From assembly GCA_032629725.1 (NCBI GenBank), contig JAFEVB010000007.1:1674001-1738000 (forward strand): a DNA stretch of 64,000 nucleotides, read 5' to 3'. A model generated the notes under the pieces. That model saw nothing but the letters and a program-made list of their open reading frames with translations. It searched no databases and had not been told where the DNA came from. The stretch comes from Gremmenia infestans. Its lineage: Eukaryota; Ascomycota; Leotiomycetes; Helotiales; Hamatocanthoscyphaceae. Numbering within the stretch: position 1 is the stretch's first letter; each line of letters begins with the position of its first letter. Shown here piece by piece: positions 47,873-59,735 of the stretch. The translations under genes were made by a program, and so were the position numbers.

Positions 47873-49302
47873 GCCGCGTCCCAGGGTGGAGAATGGCAGT
47901 GTTTGGGGGTGATGGGAAGAGGAGAGGAGGAGGAGTTGGCTTCCTTGTTCCGTTGCGAAAGCCGGAAGCGCTTGATAGCCGCCGACCGCCACAGTTGGGT
48001 CACGTGCAGAATCATATGATTGCCGGGTTAGGTAGGTGTTCCCATTTCTTTTTTCTTTTCTTTGCGGATTCATAATTACAAGCAATATGGGTATTATTTG
48101 TCAAATCTTCACTTTGAGATTTATGAGCAAGTATCTGTCATTTTTCTGGTGGTGATGAGGCTGGTGTTAAAACTGTGGCTTCTTACTTGCACGAATCAGA
48201 AACATTACCTACACATGATCTGTTACAAAATTGGGGGATTCAAACAATGTTCCCCTTTCTTCAGTGACTAAAGTTATTATTCCCCTTAGTGAGGCAACCA
48301 CTAAAGTTGAATAAATGAAGCGTCTCCCAATATCCAATTTAATTAGCAAACCCCGAAACATAGCCGGAAAGCCTACTGGAGCACTTGAAGAATCTAGCCT
48401 AAGCTTGTATCTCAAGTCGAGTGATAGTTGGAATCGTATGTTAGGCAAGGATAAAGCGTCAATAGATGCGTTGATTTTACACGGCAGTCGTAGGAAAGCT
48501 GGAATACCGCGGCGGGTACTTAGTATAATGCGTTGTTAGAAAAGGCTAATAATAAGATTATATGAAATTTCACGGTTGCGAATAATGGGTCTTGGTATTG
48601 GTTATACACCACCTGTTTCAGCAATCTAGAGGAGAACGCCCCTGATTAAAGGTAGAACATATAAAGCTCCTTGAATGGAGCTAGAAGAATAGTAGTAATG
48701 TAATAAAGCGTTGCTACTTAAGCGAGAAAGGGGGGGCAACGATGACCCTATTTAAACCGTCAATTACCTACTATCGAGCTATGTGAGAACTAAAAGTTCT
48801 TTGACATAAAAGCTAATATATTGAAATTGCCACGGCAGCTATATAAGAAGCAGAGAACCTCAAAAAAACCAACTTTCTAACCTAATAACTAGCTTTTTAA
48901 CTTAAATCCTTAAGCTGCTCTCAGGTTAGGTGGGTGCACCTCCTACATATCATTCCAACATCAGAGGCAGAACGGTATTTTCAGGTGATACTCGCTCCTG
49001 CTCGGCCCTGTTGGTTCTCTTCCATCAAGCAGGGACCCCGAAGGCTACTACTGACTTACTACAGTCATTTAGTACGGTTCCTCAATCATAGTAACGATAG
49101 ATAGTCTTCAAACAGATAGTCATTTGTAGAGAGTACGTATATTTCTTATTCCCCTATATACTGTATATATACTGAGATATCACACCATGCCATTCATCCA
49201 TCAATTGACAAAATGCACGCACGCGTATCTAAAAGTATCCCCCCTCCCATCACGTTAAAACGCAGTCAAAACAAAACAAAAGAAAGTTTTCATTTATGCA
49301 AA
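47873..49302. other. Intergenic, AT-rich, with a coding-like relic
   Basis: 1.4 kb. A plus-strand frame from 48315 reads protein-like sequence for 75 codons, then continues in the same frame through TAG, TAG and TGA stops to about 48680. It may be an old mutated mobile-element or gene fragment. The rest is AT-rich. Confidence 0.5.
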
Positions 49303-52300
49303 CTATACAGTCTCTAGAGTATTCAACTGCACATACCCGTCCTCCTCGACCCTCCTCCCGCGTCCCGTCACACTCTTGATCGCATCACTCACCCTACCCA
49401 TGAACCCCCAACCCTTCCCCTTCCGCTGGATCTGTCCTTTCTCCTCCGCTAACGCATCTTCCATCCACTGCGGTCTCTTCCAGAACTTCAAGAGCAAACT
49501 CGACGCAACGACGCTTACGGAACTAGCGGCCATAGCCGCGCCAGCAGCCATGGGATGCAAATGCCATCCGAACGGTAAGAAGAAGCCCATGGCGAAAGGG
49601 AGGCCGATGAGATTGTATCCGCACGCCCAGGATAGGTTGAGCTTGATGCGGTTGAATATCGAGCGCGCGAGTTGGATGGACGCGGGGATGTCCATGAGGT
49701 CGTTCGGACGCATGAGCACCACGTCCGCGGCTTCCATCGCGACATCTGTGCCAGAGGCCATGGCGATGCCGACATCAGCCGTTGCGAGCGCGGGAGAGTC
49801 GTTAATGCCATCGCCGACCATGGCGACGCATTCACCTTGTGCTTGGAAATTGCGGATGATTTCTTGTTTCTGGTCGGGCGTTACACCTGCGTGGACGTTT
49901 TCGGGCGATATACCGACGATGCGGGCTACGGCGAGGGCGGTGGAGCGTTGGTCGCCGGTCACGATGGCTGTTTTGACGTTCATCTTGTGCAGGGCGGCGA
50001 CGGCAGCACGGGCACTGTCTTTTACAGTGTCGGAGAGGCAGAGATGCCCGGTGTAGGAGCCGTCGACTGCGATGAAAATGTTGGTTGTTCCTGCTGATGT
50101 GGTCTTTGAGGCACCGGCGGCTTTCAGATTAGTTTCTTCAGAGGCTTTGATTGCTTCTTGGGGAACAACGATTTTGTTGTCTTGGAGATAGCGCACACTG
50201 CCAATGAGTACGCGGTAACGGGTTCGTTCGGCATTGGTAGCTGGCTCGACGAGAGCACTGATACCTTTTCCTACGCTTGCCTCAAAGTCACCGACGCTAC
50301 CATCGATAGTCCCCTCGATGCCCAGGCCAAGTTCCTCCTTCGCATTTGCTAGGATAGCTTTGCCAATGGGATGTTCACTGCCCATCTCTGCGAGCCCAAT
50401 GATCGACCACCACAGTCTCTTTCTCCACTCGTTGCTCTCCCACGCTGAAACGCGGTTGAACTTGGCAACACTCATTTTACCCATCGTAAGAGTTCCGGTC
50501 TTATCAAGAACGACTTGGGTAATCTTAGTGGCAGTCTCCAAAGCAGCACCGCCTTTGACTAAGATTCCATTCTCTGCACCAACTCCGGTTCCGACCATAA
50601 CAGCGGTAGGTGTAGCGAGGCCAAGAGCACAGGGACAAGCAAAGACAATGACTGAGATGCAGAGCTTGACACAAACCATGAACTTTCCGCCACTGGCTTC
50701 GTCCAAAAATATTTCGGGTGGATGAGAAAGAGCATGGCTTAGGATCATCCAGCTGGCAAATGTAAGGAATCCAAGGATGAGAATGGTAGGCACAAAGTAC
50801 CCAGCGATCATATCGGCAAGACGTTGAATCGGTGCTCTTGTAGTTTGAGCCTCCTGCACAAGCTTGACGATTTGACTGAGCTGCGTATCGCGACCAGCTC
50901 TTGTGACTCGGAAGTCCACCCTGCCTGTACCATTTACGGTTCCTGCAATCAGGAGGCTGCCTTTTCGTTTTTGGACTGGCATAGCCTCTCCAGTCACCAT
51001 GCTCTCATCGACATATGTCTCTCCTCGAGTGACTGTTCCATCAGCCGGAATTTTGTCACCAGGTCGTAGAATGACAATGTCGCCAACTTGAATGAGTTCG
51101 GTAGGAATGACTTTCTCTTCTGCTGCGTTGCCTTCTTGGGTAGATTCTTTTGGTTCATTTCCGGCACCAATTGCAACCTCCCAACCTTCGGCAGCTTTTT
51201 CTGCGGCGATAGGGTCTGCATATATGGTTGCCATTGATGGAGCGAGTGACATAAGTCTTGAGAGCGCCTTTGAGGTTTGACCCTTTGCTCGATTCTCGAG
51301 GAATCGTCCGAGGGTAATAAAAGTAATGAGCATACTGCTCGTATCGAAAATAGTACTGGGTCGAGTATGAGGTGGTGCGCAGATAGAAACAATCATGGCT
51401 GCGATGCTGAAGAAAAATGCTGCAGAAGTACCAAGGACAACTAGGACATCCATAGTGGGTGAGGCGTGCTTCAGCGATTTGAATGCAGAAATATAAAAAC
51501 GCTTTCCAATGCCGAATTGGACGGGTATCGTAAGGACTAAACAGATAATATCGCCGAGATATAGACCGGGGAAGAAGACTATCAAGCTTCCGAAGTCTAG
51601 AAACGGGAGTAACATAGGAAAGATCATGCTGATCAAAAAGACTGGGATAGCGAACATCAACGATGTCCTAAAGGCGGTTCGCCATTCTGTGATTTCCTTA
51701 GTTTTGGAAAGTGACTCAAGCTGAGCGTTATTATCATCGTTATCTGCCACAAGAGCATTGTAGCCTTGGGCTTCAATAAGCTCAACCAGTGCACGAAGGC
51801 CAGCGACGTTGGGTTGATGGTTGATAGTAAGTCGAGAAGTGGCGAGGCTGAGCTTTACAGAATTAACGCCGGGTAATGACTGAAGCTTGGCCTCTAACGC
51901 TGTAGCAGATGCTGCATCTCTAACTCCGAACACCTTGAATTGGGTTGAGGTAGCGTCAGAGGTCTGGTTTGCGGACCCTAAATCTGTTGATAGGATCTTG
52001 GCATCGAACCCCCTATCTTCGATGATTTCGGCAATTTTTTCTGCGGGGAGTTTCGAGGGGTCATGTATGACTATCGCACGTTCTGCCAGGAGACTGACAT
52101 TGAATTGTATTAGTCCTTCCAGATCTTTGAAGCCGCCTTCGACAGCAGATGTGCAGGATCCGCAGGTCATTCCTTCTATAGCAACGGTGGTGGTCGCTAC
52201 CTTGTCTTTCCCTGACGAGTTTCCTCCTGCACTGATCTTCTTTGGTGTTGATAAATCCGATTCGACGATGGTTGCTCCAAAGCCTCTGTCCTCGATGATT

Positions 52301-52827
52301 TCCGCAATCTGTTCAGCACTGAGAAGAGAGGAGTCGTGCTCTACCACCGCTCTTTCTGAAAGTAATGATATACTGAAATGCTTGACTCCTGCCACATCTT
52401 TGAAGCCACTCTCAACCGCTGACGTGCAAGCGCCGCATGTCATACCCTCCACAGCCAGTGTAGTTGTCGTAGTTGCGTCTTCTGCGTCCTCCTCATTGTA
52501 CGGGTACCCTTTCTTGTCAAACGTCGGTGATGGTAGATCCGTAGCCAAAACCTCCGCATCAAACCCTCGATCCTCGATCGTATCCCGTATTGTCTCTGCA
52601 CTGATTTTCTCTGGGTCGTGCATTATTACAGCCCGTTCCATAACCAAACTGACAGACACGCTTCCGATCCCCTCCACACCCTTGAATCCAGACTCAACCG
52701 CAGATGTACATGCGCCGCAGGTCATGCCGCCGACTTTCAAAGTTGTTGTCGCCATATGTGCGGGTGTACCCAGTGGAGGCCTTGAAACCGACTCTTCCGT
52801 CGCAACCTTTAAATATGCCGGGGCCAT
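49303..52827 (-). CDS. ccc2: Copper-transporting P1B-type ATPase (Ccc2-like)
   Basis: Single exon, 1,174 residues from the chosen ATG; an upstream in-frame ATG at 52899 would add 24 residues and gives no recognised element. Three N-terminal heavy-metal-associated domains have intact GMTC(G)xC metal sites at Cys37/40, Cys131/134 and Cys222/225. A fourth HMA-like fold (FKVFGVRDAASATALEAKL) has lost the CxxC. The core has CPCALGLATPTAVMVGTG (copper-site CPC), TGEAMPV, the phosphorylation motif DKTGTLTMGK, the nucleotide-site SEHPIGKA, MVGDGINDSPAL, and late-helix N and M residues (SWACGYNLIGLPFAMG, MAAGAAMAASSVSVV). It loads copper into the Golgi for cuproenzymes such as multicopper oxidases. 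Length exceeds yeast Ccc2 because of the extra HMA domains. Confidence 0.96.
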   Translation of the reverse strand: MAPAYLKVATEESVSRPPLGTPAHMATTTLKVGGMTCGACTSAVESGFKGVEGIGSVSVSLVMERAVIMHDPEKISAETIRDTIEDRGFDAEVLATDLPSPTFDKKGYPYNEEDAEDATTTTTLAVEGMTCGACTSAVESGFKDVAGVKHFSISLLSERAVVEHDSSLLSAEQIAEIIEDRGFGATIVESDLSTPKKISAGGNSSGKDKVATTTVAIEGMTCGSCTSAVEGGFKDLEGLIQFNVSLLAERAIVIHDPSKLPAEKIAEIIEDRGFDAKILSTDLGSANQTSDATSTQFKVFGVRDAASATALEAKLQSLPGVNSVKLSLATSRLTINHQPNVAGLRALVELIEAQGYNALVADNDDNNAQLESLSKTKEITEWRTAFRTSLMFAIPVFLISMIFPMLLPFLDFGSLIVFFPGLYLGDIICLVLTIPVQFGIGKRFYISAFKSLKHASPTMDVLVVLGTSAAFFFSIAAMIVSICAPPHTRPSTIFDTSSMLITFITLGRFLENRAKGQTSKALSRLMSLAPSMATIYADPIAAEKAAEGWEVAIGAGNEPKESTQEGNAAEEKVIPTELIQVGDIVILRPGDKIPADGTVTRGETYVDESMVTGEAMPVQKRKGSLLIAGTVNGTGRVDFRVTRAGRDTQLSQIVKLVQEAQTTRAPIQRLADMIAGYFVPTILILGFLTFASWMILSHALSHPPEIFLDEASGGKFMVCVKLCISVIVFACPCALGLATPTAVMVGTGVGAENGILVKGGAALETATKITQVVLDKTGTLTMGKMSVAKFNRVSAWESNEWRKRLWWSIIGLAEMGSEHPIGKAILANAKEELGLGIEGTIDGSVGDFEASVGKGISALVEPATNAERTRYRVLIGSVRYLQDNKIVVPQEAIKASEETNLKAAGASKTTSAGTTNIFIAVDGSYTGHLCLSDTVKDSARAAVAALHKMNVKTAIVTGDQRSTALAVARIVGISPENVHAGVTPDQKQEIIRNFQAQGECVAMVGDGINDSPALATADVGIAMASGTDVAMEAADVVLMRPNDLMDIPASIQLARSIFNRIKLNLSWACGYNLIGLPFAMGFFLPFGWHLHPMAAGAAMAASSVSVVASSLLLKFWKRPQWMEDALAEEKGQIQRKGKGWGFMGRVSDAIKSVTGRGRRVEEDGYVQLNTLETV

Positions 52828-54234
52828 TGTGAATGAAATTACTGCTGTCGACCGCGGGGCTGAATAATGGGAATGCCACCTGAATATAAGTAGCAACAAG
52901 TGGTGCTCTCGTAATACTGAATTCGGCTACAATCTGACATGCAACCAAACAAGCACTTTGCTGCAATGCAGGCTCTCGGTCAGTATGTTTCTCTGTCATA
53001 CGATATGGTGCATGCAAGCCGAAGCACGGCGCAATCACTCACAGTATGTACCCAAGTACAGTACAACAATAAAAGAACAGAAGACCAGCTCCTGCACGAC
53101 GCCGGCTCTTGATCCTTCTTCAGCGTTGACTTGACGTCTTTGTAATGCTGCTCGGCTTCGGGCTATTGACGCCACAAGCTTGTTAGCTTATCCGGATAAA
53201 TAAGGTTCTTTTCCTGGACTGGACGCTTGATCTGTAAATTTTCTTCGCTTTGGGGTAACAAAATACAGAAGAGGGCAGGAACACTTCAAATTATCAAAAG
53301 ACTTTATAAAGGGGGGGGTGTGATTGTTGTTATGGTTGTTACGGTTAAAGGTGGGGAACAAAGGTAGGTGAAGGTAGGAAATGACACCTTTTTGTCTGGT
53401 CGATTATGTAGAAAGAAGCAGCAATAATGGCACCCACACGCCCGAGGAAGCCGATGTATTTCAATAACTCGAGACAGGACATTTACAGGCATCGCATTCT
53501 CTCCGAGCGGCAAGTCAGAGTAGCAAGTTCAGATAATCCGGAGGTGTAGTACAATGGACAGGGTAGGGATGGCATTGCACGTCTCGTCCTCCTGTCAATG
53601 CGTTGCTTATAGATCCACTAACTCTGACTTTGCAGATGTTTTAATCCGTTTTGGTCTCTTCCGAGGCGTACTCCTCGACTCGTACATGGTGGAGTATTCT
53701 TTCAATATTGCTGCCGCGTGTACATCAATCCTCCTACCCAATCCAGAAAACACACGGAATAAGATAATTATGTATGGTATCTACAGTACCTCCGTAGCAA
53801 TTCTCTCCGGAAGTCTTGGTGGGACATGATATCAGGAACACATCATGCACCACGCGGATGGATGGCGGGCGCTATCAACGAGGCTAAGCTTACTACTGTA
53901 CTGTAGGTACAGTACAGTAAGGCTTCCTGGCCTCGCTTAGCTGATTAGATCAAACGCTCCTCAAACCACTCGAGGTCCAACTTCAAACATCACATACTAC
54001 TAGTGGAAGTACACTGTCATATCACCCCAACTCTTCCCTTGCCGTGGTGTTTCTCAAACAACCCGCTGCACCATTGTAGATCACGAACCCAGTTTCGTAA
54101 CATCGGTATAACCCCCCGCCAAACACCCAGACAAGCTTTCGAAGCACCGGGAGTTAAAGCTCTACCTAAACAGGCAGCGAATCAACAACCCGTTCATCCA
54201 CCAACCTGAGCCTCACAGAACCCCACCCACGAAA
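52828..54234. other. Divergent intergenic region, ccc2 / csn7
   Basis: 1.4 kb. It holds a strong inverted repeat (53887-53925) and no supported gene. An ORF at 53554-53829 has no motif. Confidence 0.55.
53894..53919. repeat. Perfect 12-bp inverted repeat with 2-base spacer
   Basis: TACTGTACTGTA, GG, TACAGTACAGTA. Flanking bases (AAGCTTAC on the left, GTAAGGCTT on the right) extend the stem imperfectly to about 20 bp. Confidence 0.85.
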
Positions 54235-55231
54235 ATGGAGCAAACAAAAGCCCTCAATGCTCTAGAAGTACTTTCCCCAGCTTCCCTTCTGCCATCCCAT
54301 CAAGTATCATCCAGCTAACTCCAGACAAAAGCCATTTCTAGCCCTCACCAAATCCGCCTCGTCCCCCCGCGCAGCAGCCGACCTAGTCCAGCGCGCGACC
54401 TCCGCGCCAAACACCTACATATTCGCCGAGCTACTCAGCAGCCCACAAATCCAATCCCTCTCGTCCTCTCCAGACCACGCCGCTTTCCTAACCCTCCTGC
54501 AAATCTTCAGCTATGGCACATACAAGAATTATATATCCACGCCTAACCTGCCACCTCTGAACACAGCGCAGACGTTGAAGCTTCGCCAACTATCCTTCCT
54601 TACGCTGGCCCGAAGACCAGAGGAATTGAGTTACACAAACCTGATTGCGGAATTGGGATTAGATGGACCGAGAGAGCTGGAGGATGTTGTTATCAGTGCT
54701 ATATATGCGGGATTGGTATGTGTTTTCCTTGCTTCGGAGAAGAAGTATTGCGGTACTTATGACTGATATCGTGAGAAACGATAGATCCAAGCAACACTCG
54801 ACCCGTACAACTCTCTAATCTCAATAACCTCCGTCGCCCCTCTTCGCGACCTCCCACCATTCAGCACGCCCTCGATGCTCCTCACGCTCTCAGCCTGGTC
54901 ATCACGCTGCAGCACCTCGCTCTCGGACCTCGAAGCCCAGATCGCTCAGATCAAGACGGAAGCCAAGCGCCGACAAAAAGAAGAGGCGGAGTGGAACAAG
55001 GAAGTCGAGAAGTTGGTTGAGAGTGGAGGGGGAGGAGGAGGAGGAGGTGGCGGCAAAGGTGCGAAGAGCGACGAGACTGGAGGAGGTGGTGGTTTCTTTG
55101 GGGGCCTGGGAAAGAAGCTTGGGGGTGGCAGGAGAGATGATGAGGATGTGGATATGGAGGGAGATGGGGATGGGGAGAAAGGCGGCAAGAATCTTAAGAG
55201 GAGTTTTGGGCTTTTGGCGTCGGGGCTGTAG
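54235..55231 (+). CDS. csn7: COP9 signalosome subunit 7 (PCI domain)
   Basis: Three exons, 54235-54267, 54332-54715 and 54785-55231; 287 residues. Joins read NALE-PFLALTKSA and IYAGL-IQATLDPY. The PCI-domain region includes SSPRAAADLVQRATSAPNTYIFAELL, LLQIFSYGTYKNY, LKLRQLSFLTLARRPEELSY and the winged-helix part LEDVVISAIYAGLIQATLDP. A helical segment (SDLEAQIAQIKTEAKRRQKEEAEWNKEVEKL) precedes a C-terminal Gly-rich and acidic/basic tail. CSN7 is part of the complex that removes Nedd8 from cullin-RING ligases in the nucleus and cytosol; in Aspergillus the complex governs development. The first intron (64 bases) has donor GTACTT. Confidence 0.92.
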
Positions 55232-55858
55232 ATGATTGATGATGAGATTATGACTTTGAATGAGATTTCTTACGGGGCGTTATGATGGCATACATGGATG
55301 GCGCATTATTGAAAGCATACTCCCTATTGCTGAATTCTGATACAGATCCTATTAGAGCGACTCTGTTAGTAAAAATCCAAGAACGAACAATCCAATAACA
55401 TGTGGCTATCGGATTATTGATATGTGATATTATGTTGCAAGCTTCCAAATGAAACTACACCAACCAACATCTTCATCCTGCTATTCCAGACAGAGCCTTG
55501 ATCATACATATGCCAAAAGTAGGTGAATCACATCACAACAGTCACAGAAGCCTACAAGCAATCATAGAGGGTATTGCATTACTAGAAGCATTAGAAACCA
55601 ACGACTCGCGCCAATCACACCGTACCATAAATCCCAGCGCTCGCTCCTCTTCCCTTTCAAAAAGCTGGCCGCAAGGGGGGATATATAGATTCCTTGAAAA
55701 CGCCCAAACCTGTCTGCCCTATTCACAGACAGGTACGCTGCCTATACACATTTCATTCTCCTCCTTCCACTCCCTGCGAATAGAGTTAAAAAATCATGTC
55801 CCAATTTGATTATGTGGACTATCTGGCCGTTACGTCTTCTTTTTACTTTACATTACAA
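55232..55858. other. Convergent 3' intergenic region
   Basis: 627 bases between csn7 and the RGS gene; no gene seen. Confidence 0.5.
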
Positions 55859-57102
55859 TTACAACCTCTTTCCGGGCACAAAGACAAAAAGCACAACGAG
55901 CGCTGTGTCTATTAGGATGGTGACGGCTAGGACCATGAGGGCGCGCTTATTGAGCAGTTTGCGGACGTAGGGCTCGCGGATCTTGGTGAAGGACATGAAG
56001 GTGTATTCGCTAAAGCCGGCGAGGGCGAGGATGGGGTCGAGGCGGTATTGGTGGGAACAGAGGGCATAGACGCCGAGTGTGAAGGGGAGAAGGAGCTGTG
56101 GCGTCATGTTAGTGAACGTGTGTGAGATACGCGAGATGGACTGGAATAACATACCCAGACTCTAGTGTGCCGGGGGTAATCTAGGAAGATGAACACGAAA
56201 GCTACCCAGAATCCGGCAAACATGGCGATGAGACCAAGGATAACTCTCATAATCATAGATGTTGGAACAAGGTTTCCAAGTGCCTTCATGCGTAGGAAGC
56301 CGGGGAAGGCATCGCGTTCCATGGCTTGGAAAACGTAGTCCTTGGCCGCGTCAAAGACTTCTGGGTCATCGCGTCCGCGTTCTTCGATCGAGAGGGTGAT
56401 TTCATGGGTGATGGCGTGAGGAAGGATGATTTCGCGCTCAGCGCCAGGTAAAAGGTATGTATAGAGGATCTTCTCGGCCGAGGCTCTGATATCTGCTCGC
56501 GCAACGGTATGAGCTGGGGAATTCGAGTCTGATGCCTGTTCATGTGCGCTGTTCATGAAACTCGGCCGTGGCTGATCATTTGACGTCGAGCGGTGGTTGT
56601 TTGATGCGTGCGAGCCAAAACTTGCAGATGGGGAGTGACCCACTCCGTTACCGTTCGAGCCTTCTTCGCGGAGGAAGGCTGACATTTGTGCATCTTGGTT
56701 CTTCTCCTTTTCCGTCATCAACGTCGATGGTCCTCCTGCTGGGTGAATTAAGTCCCCCATTCCCTCCAAATAAGCAGAAGATCTTTTCGAGGCCGACTTG
56801 TCGCCATCTGGAGTCCCAATCATCACGGATCGTCGTAGTTCTCGGACATAATGCCTACATAGCGACATGTGTTGGGCGACATCGAGCCTTCAAAAGTCAG
56901 TATTGATTCAATATTCTATCCCTGGAGCCAGAAAGCCACACCAAAAATCTAGATAGTCCACCGATCTCTGTTGATCTCTCATGTAGATGTAGAATGCGAA
57001 CAAATCTACTGGCGCTAATGTCCTTCTACTAAGGACTTCAAAGAGGGTAGGAAGCCTGTTCCGGGCCAGATCCGGCTGTGGCGAGGAGTTATGGAGATCC
57101 AT
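55859..57102 (-). CDS. rax1: Rax1-like RGS-domain membrane protein
   Basis: Three exons, 57102-56942, 56887-56155 and 56095-55859, joined DFW-LDVAQHM and RVW-LLLPFTL; 376 residues. The N-terminal half begins with RLPTLFEVLSRRTLAPVDLFAFYIYMRDQQRSVDYLDFWLDV, the start of an RGS fold. A Ser/Asn-rich insertion (about residues 95-185) splits it before the helices EKILYTYLLPGAEREIILP and VFDAAKDYVFQAMERDAFPGFLRMKALGN. Three hydrophobic segments follow (MRVILGLIAMFAGFWVAFVFIF, LLLPFTLGVYALC, ALMVLAVTILIDTALVVLFVFV). RGS plus C-terminal membrane helices is the layout of yeast Rax1, a bipolar bud-site landmark, and of filamentous-fungal relatives often named RgsB. Acts probably at the plasma membrane; GTPase-activating activity is not demonstrable here. 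Confidence 0.85.
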
Positions 57103-57623
57103 CTTCAGAACTTATTGTGTGCGATTCGACGCGATTGATGGTGAAGTGAGGGATGATGGTAACGAGATAGCGAGAGCAATGTTTGAGTTGATCGTCGAGG
57201 GGGCAAGGAGAGTTGTAAATGAGCGTGGAGTAGAGAGTGATCCAGTCTGATCCGCAGACAAATTGCTGGTATTGTCAACTTCGAACTTCAAGACTGTGAC
57301 GAAGCGTCCGGCGCGAAAGACCTTGTGGTGGTCAATCAATCAATCAATCAGTGAATTGGAAGATTGAGGTGGTTGAAGTTCCTCCTCGGCTTCATTTCCT
57401 TTGTTGCCGCCTTGCATTCAAGGCAACAAGTCAGGCCCGCCATTCGCTTACGCTAGCGCACACACTGCGCTCAATTTTGGCATGAACGAACCTTCAATTT
57501 TTGAAGAAGAAAGACCACGAAATTTCCACGACAACCCTCGCCGTCAACTCCAAGTACGTTCTACAGCTGCAGCAAACAATCATTGCGTTTCGATCAAGCA
57601 CCCAGTTCTGACTCTCTCTAGAA
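57103..57623. promoter_or_regulatory. Divergent promoter region, rax1-like gene / rpl31, with 5' UTR intron
   Basis: 521 bases between divergent ATGs. A likely 68-base intron in the rpl31 leader runs 57554-57621 (GTACGT...CTCTCTAG directly before aaATG), common in ribosomal protein genes. A (TCAA)n run lies at 57332-57350. Confidence 0.55.
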
Positions 57624-58155
57624 ATGTCGTCCAAAGGAAAGAAGCCCGCCGGCAAGGCACAAAGATCCGCCATCGCTGATGTCGTTGCGCGCGAATACAC
57701 AATCCACCTCCACAAGAGAGTACGTCGAACCTAGGAAGGAAGGGAATATGTGGGAGGAGAAATACTGATTGATTCAACAGCTCCATGGTGTTTCATTCAA
57801 GAAGCGCGCCCCAAGAGCCGTCAAGGAGATCAAGAAGTTCGCTACTCTGTCAATGGTACGGCAAACCCCAAGACATTAAACCCTAAGAGCGTCGAGCCCA
57901 TGACCATCGAAACCAGGAGTGAAGAAACTGACAGGAGATTTACTTTTACAGGGCACATCCGACGTTCGTCTCGACCCCCAATTAAACAAGAAGGTCTGGG
58001 AGGCTGGTATCAAGGGTGTCCCATACAGACTGCGCGTCCGAATCTCAAGGAAGCGAAACGACGAAGAGGGTGCTAAGGAGAAGCTGTACAGCTACGTTCA
58101 GGCTGTCAATGTCAAGGATGCCAAGGGATTGCAGACGGCTGTCGTTGAGGAATAG
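57624..58155 (+). CDS. rpl31: 60S ribosomal protein eL31
   Basis: Three coding exons, 57624-57719, 57781-57855 and 57952-58155; 124 residues, the standard size. Sequence blocks VVAREYTIHLHKRLHGVSFKKRAPRAVKEIKKFATL, TSDVRLDPQLNKKVWEAGIKGVPYRLRVRISRKRNDEEGAKEKLYSYV and the end TAVVEE identify eL31. It sits near the polypeptide exit tunnel of the large subunit. Three introns including one in the leader are typical of fungal ribosomal protein genes and probably aid strong expression. Confidence 0.98.
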
Positions 58156-59735
58156 AGGATCGCATATTCTTGAGTCTGAATGGCATATGGGCTGGATGGA
58201 GTTGATTCGCATTATGCTGGCTAGCTTCTGAATGAAAAGGTCATCTTGATTCCCCAGCGATGTTCGCTATGGTGTGATTGTTTCTGGTGTGAAGGTCTAG
58301 GACTTTGGAGGAATCGGTGTTGGAAGATTTCAAGTACTCAACATTGTACGTTGCAATATCGCCATACCCAGAAAAGGAAGTACGAATAGGGCATCTTGGA
58401 GAAGAAGTGTCTTCGCCCAATATCTCAGAGCGTGCTGATGTCTTTTTGCTTTAACTTGTATGCCTTTCCATTGAATATCCCAAACTTACCACGACAACTA
58501 CTACGCCGACGGAATCCGATTCCACACTTCAAGCTTTGTAGCAAGTGCCACCCGGTGATAATCCTCAGCGTGTTCCCATCAGTTCTAAACGAATAATTAT
58601 CTCTACTAGCTGGCCCAAGTATGCAGACTCGTTCGGGACCAAGAAAGCGGCATGCATTCGGGAAATTTGAATGTGCCATTCGGCATAGAACAATCACAGT
58701 ATAATTTGTGTCGATTCTTTTGTCCAGCATGAGGCTGTGCATAAAAAGCCACTGATATTATTCAAAGTCCTATCTTTCTCTGCCTCGCAGGTCTATTTCG
58801 CTACTCCGTCAAGAGTATCCCGATGTTCAAGAAAACGAAAATATCATTCATCAATTCCTCAACCCAAATTGGTTTACGCAGCAAATAAATCAAGCCATGC
58901 CACGATCCTAGCAGCATTTTGTTCCTCGTTTGGCATGCTCCAGTACAAGCTTTGTCCCTTTCCAACATGCTTAAAATCTTTCTGTTATACGTACAAGTGT
59001 CTAGTAGAAGAGGAACAGCAAGGTTAATAAGACGAAAGAGGGAGTTTCGAAAAGCCATTGCCATTTGAAACAATGGCCTTCAAGGGATGATTGAGATGTT
59101 TGCCGGCAGTAAGATTGAATGAGACATCATATTCTCAACCTCGCAGGCCTGGAGATCTTTTCTACAACTCCGACTTGGGATTAATACGATACATGCAACT
59201 CATTAAGTCTAGATTACAAAGCTATTTATTCTCCAGTCTCAAAGACCGTCACTCCTCATATTGTCTACTTCGTATCTCTTCTCGTCTTACTCCTATTCAT
59301 ATCAAACGCCTATCTGATAGATCGAACCCCCAAGCCCGCCCGTCCGCAAGGAAAGTACAAATCCTCCTCGAGCCCTATCCCAATAGCCAGCCCAGCCAAC
59401 AAGCTATCCATCATTCGTCCGCATTAAACTCCGCGATCCAAATTACATCCAAATCATTCCGTTAAATTAAATCAAATCAAGTTTCCCGGAATAGGAACAG
59501 GGAAAATGGATGCTTGCATGCATACATCTCCACACAAAGGTTAGGGAAACCCTAACTTTTTCTTTGATGTATCCCTTCCTTTAATTTCCCCAATAACTGA
59601 GCGATCTCTAACAAAGATTACCTTACCTCCTATACCTTCTCCCTCCTTTCATGCCCCCCTCAACTCACTAACTCGCCATACCAACATACTTAAAACTCCA
59701 CACGCAAGCCAATCGAAAAATCAAATCCGACAAAA
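58156..59735. other. Intergenic, no long gene seen
   Basis: 1.6 kb after rpl31. ORFs up to 124 codons (59091-59465) lack motifs. A pyrimidine-rich leader (about 59560-59735) precedes the microprotein ORF. Confidence 0.5.

Noticed and set aside
51887..52867. 326-codon plus-strand ORF
   Set aside because: Antisense to the HMA repeats of the copper ATPase; its openness follows from the codon use of that gene and it has no own motif.
54946..55188. Pro-rich minus-strand ORF
   Set aside because: Mirror of the Gly-rich tail of CSN7.
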